From Blastomussa wellsi (lineage: Eukaryota > Cnidaria > Anthozoa > Scleractinia > Plerogyridae), in the NCBI GenBank assembly GCA_947652115.1, contig OX393573.1:3792972-3856971 (forward strand): 64,000 nucleotides of DNA, read 5' to 3'. The translations under genes were made by a program, and so were the position numbers. The notes under the pieces were generated by a model. The model was not told the origin of the DNA, did no database searches, and saw only the letters and a list, made by a program, of their open reading frames with translations. Shown here in pieces: positions 62,889-64,000 of the stretch (position 1 is the first letter of the stretch; each line of letters starts with the position of its first letter).

Positions 62889-64000
62889 TGCGGTAAAAGC
62901 TGCTGAAGATACCCTTTTGTTTGACGTGCGAGTTGAATGTTTCTAGGAATTTTGGCGGGCGATTCCGAGAAAGCCTTCTACTTGAACTTTTAATGACGGT
63001 AGCAAGAAAACTTTGGCAGCACACAAAAAGCGTTTATGACTCGCTGGTAGAAAACTATCAAACCACAAATGGGCTTTCAAGTTAAAGGGGTTCTGTCACG
63101 AGTATAACTTCCAAAATTCAACAGCCCAAAAACAGGCTGACTTTTTCAAGTTTTGTCCTTGTGATGTCGAAAAATTGATGAAAATTATTTATGGTCGCCC
63201 TCTTCTTTAACAAATTTGCTTGATATCCATGTCTTTATGTTCGAGAAGCGTTTTGTGTACGGGTGAAAGAACTTTGTCATAATATTGTGCCCTTTTTTAC
63301 TAAAAAAGCCGAAAAATGTTCGTGCTAGTGTCCCGTTAAAAAGCGCCTTTTCAAAATGAATACATTCTTGAAGTGTGTAAATGGCCGGCAGCCGGTCAAG
63401 GTTTTGAAATAGCTAAATGACTGACAAAATTCTAACAAACGAAGGGCCAAACACAACTACAATATAAAGGGCGGACCGTTAGATTGTATGTCAAACTTAA
63501 ATTCGAATTTCTACTGCTATGCTTCATTCTGAAGTATTTGCTATACGTTTTACCAGTTTACTCATATTCTTGAATGGACGTAGAAACAGCTGGAGGGCAC
63601 GCACCCAGCAGGTAACGTTGTCGAAAGTGGTCCTTTTTGATGGCCAGTACCCGGACAGTTTTGTCCCGTAGACCATGATATTGGTCCAGGACTGATCAAG
63701 ATCCGAGTCCTTTTAAGGCCACTGTCTCCAATCAATTAAAGATCGAGAGCTGTGGTTAAACCTCCATAGATTTTAGGGGTGGAGCATTAAATTATTGATG
63801 GGTGGGTTTGGGGAATCCCAAAAAAACTATCGAGCACGCCCTTCTCATAATTGCAGAATTGTTTTGAAGGAAAAATATCAAGCAGCCATTCAAGAGAAAG
63901 GTATGCCACGCAACACCAACCCACGTACCCTGGCGTGTCATTTTTGTTGGAACGCAACGCGGTTAGTATGGTGTAGTGTGCGAGGTTCCGTCGAAAATTA

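Larger units (their letters stand above)
59682..64000. other. 3' flank of SLC12A8 and intergenic region
   Basis: It holds a 14-G run (59709-59722), a TIR element (59916-60143), a large foldback element (60561-61365) and a doubtful ORF (62466-62888). From ~61400 to 62400 and from 62900 to the end I recognise nothing. Confidence 0.5.

Noticed and set aside
1..64000. Linked defence or biosynthetic gene system
   Set aside because: The neighbouring genes are unrelated eukaryotic genes on both strands with their own introns and no shared regulatory signature.

Overview
This window is from a eukaryotic, animal nuclear genome, most likely an anthozoan cnidarian and probably a stony coral. It is AT-rich, its genes are split by GT-AG introns, and it carries a TPR-CHAT protein of a kind known to be expanded in corals and anemones. 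It is densely sprinkled with tRNA-derived SINEs, short hairpin DNA elements and retrotransposons. The species cannot be fixed from the sequence alone. There are no bacterial operons, CRISPR arrays or phage.

Layout, left to right. 1-1462 (+) is the C-terminal end of a TPR/CHAT caspase-like protein whose 5' part lies outside the window. 1463-6466 is intergenic and holds a broken C2H2 zinc finger and two related miniature elements. 6467-12292 (-) is a complete BEL/Pao LTR retrotransposon with LTRs that look identical and one unbroken gag-pol frame. 13784-18288 (+) is a four-exon gene for a 467-residue coiled-coil protein of unknown function. 20966-27502 (-) is a nine-exon DNALI1 gene (axonemal dynein light intermediate chain), with a 16-unit ~60-bp minisatellite in its last intron. 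29820-30575 (-) is an intronless coiled-coil protein. 32505-36680 (+) is a five-exon gene for a four-transmembrane MS4A-like protein. 38526-43224 (+) is an eight-exon very-long-chain 3-hydroxyacyl-CoA dehydratase (HACD). 44836-45609 (-) is a 5'-truncated LINE. 46257-59681 (+) is a twelve-exon SLC12A8 ortholog. 59682-64000 holds a foldback element, another TIR element and one doubtful ORF.

The multi-exon models were assembled by hand. Every exon joins in phase under consensus splice sites, with one GC-AG intron in HACD, and each model ends at a stop. They give 467, 263, 203, 218 and 733 residues. The genes look like unrelated housekeeping, ciliary, membrane and transport genes that share a neighbourhood; they are not an operon or a pathway.

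I found no convincing new multi-gene system. The sequences most worth a second look are the young-looking BEL/Pao copy next to the coiled-coil gene, the minisatellite inside DNALI1, two transposons nested inside SINEs with clear target-site duplications, several families of short palindromic elements, and the uncharacterised coiled-coil proteins.
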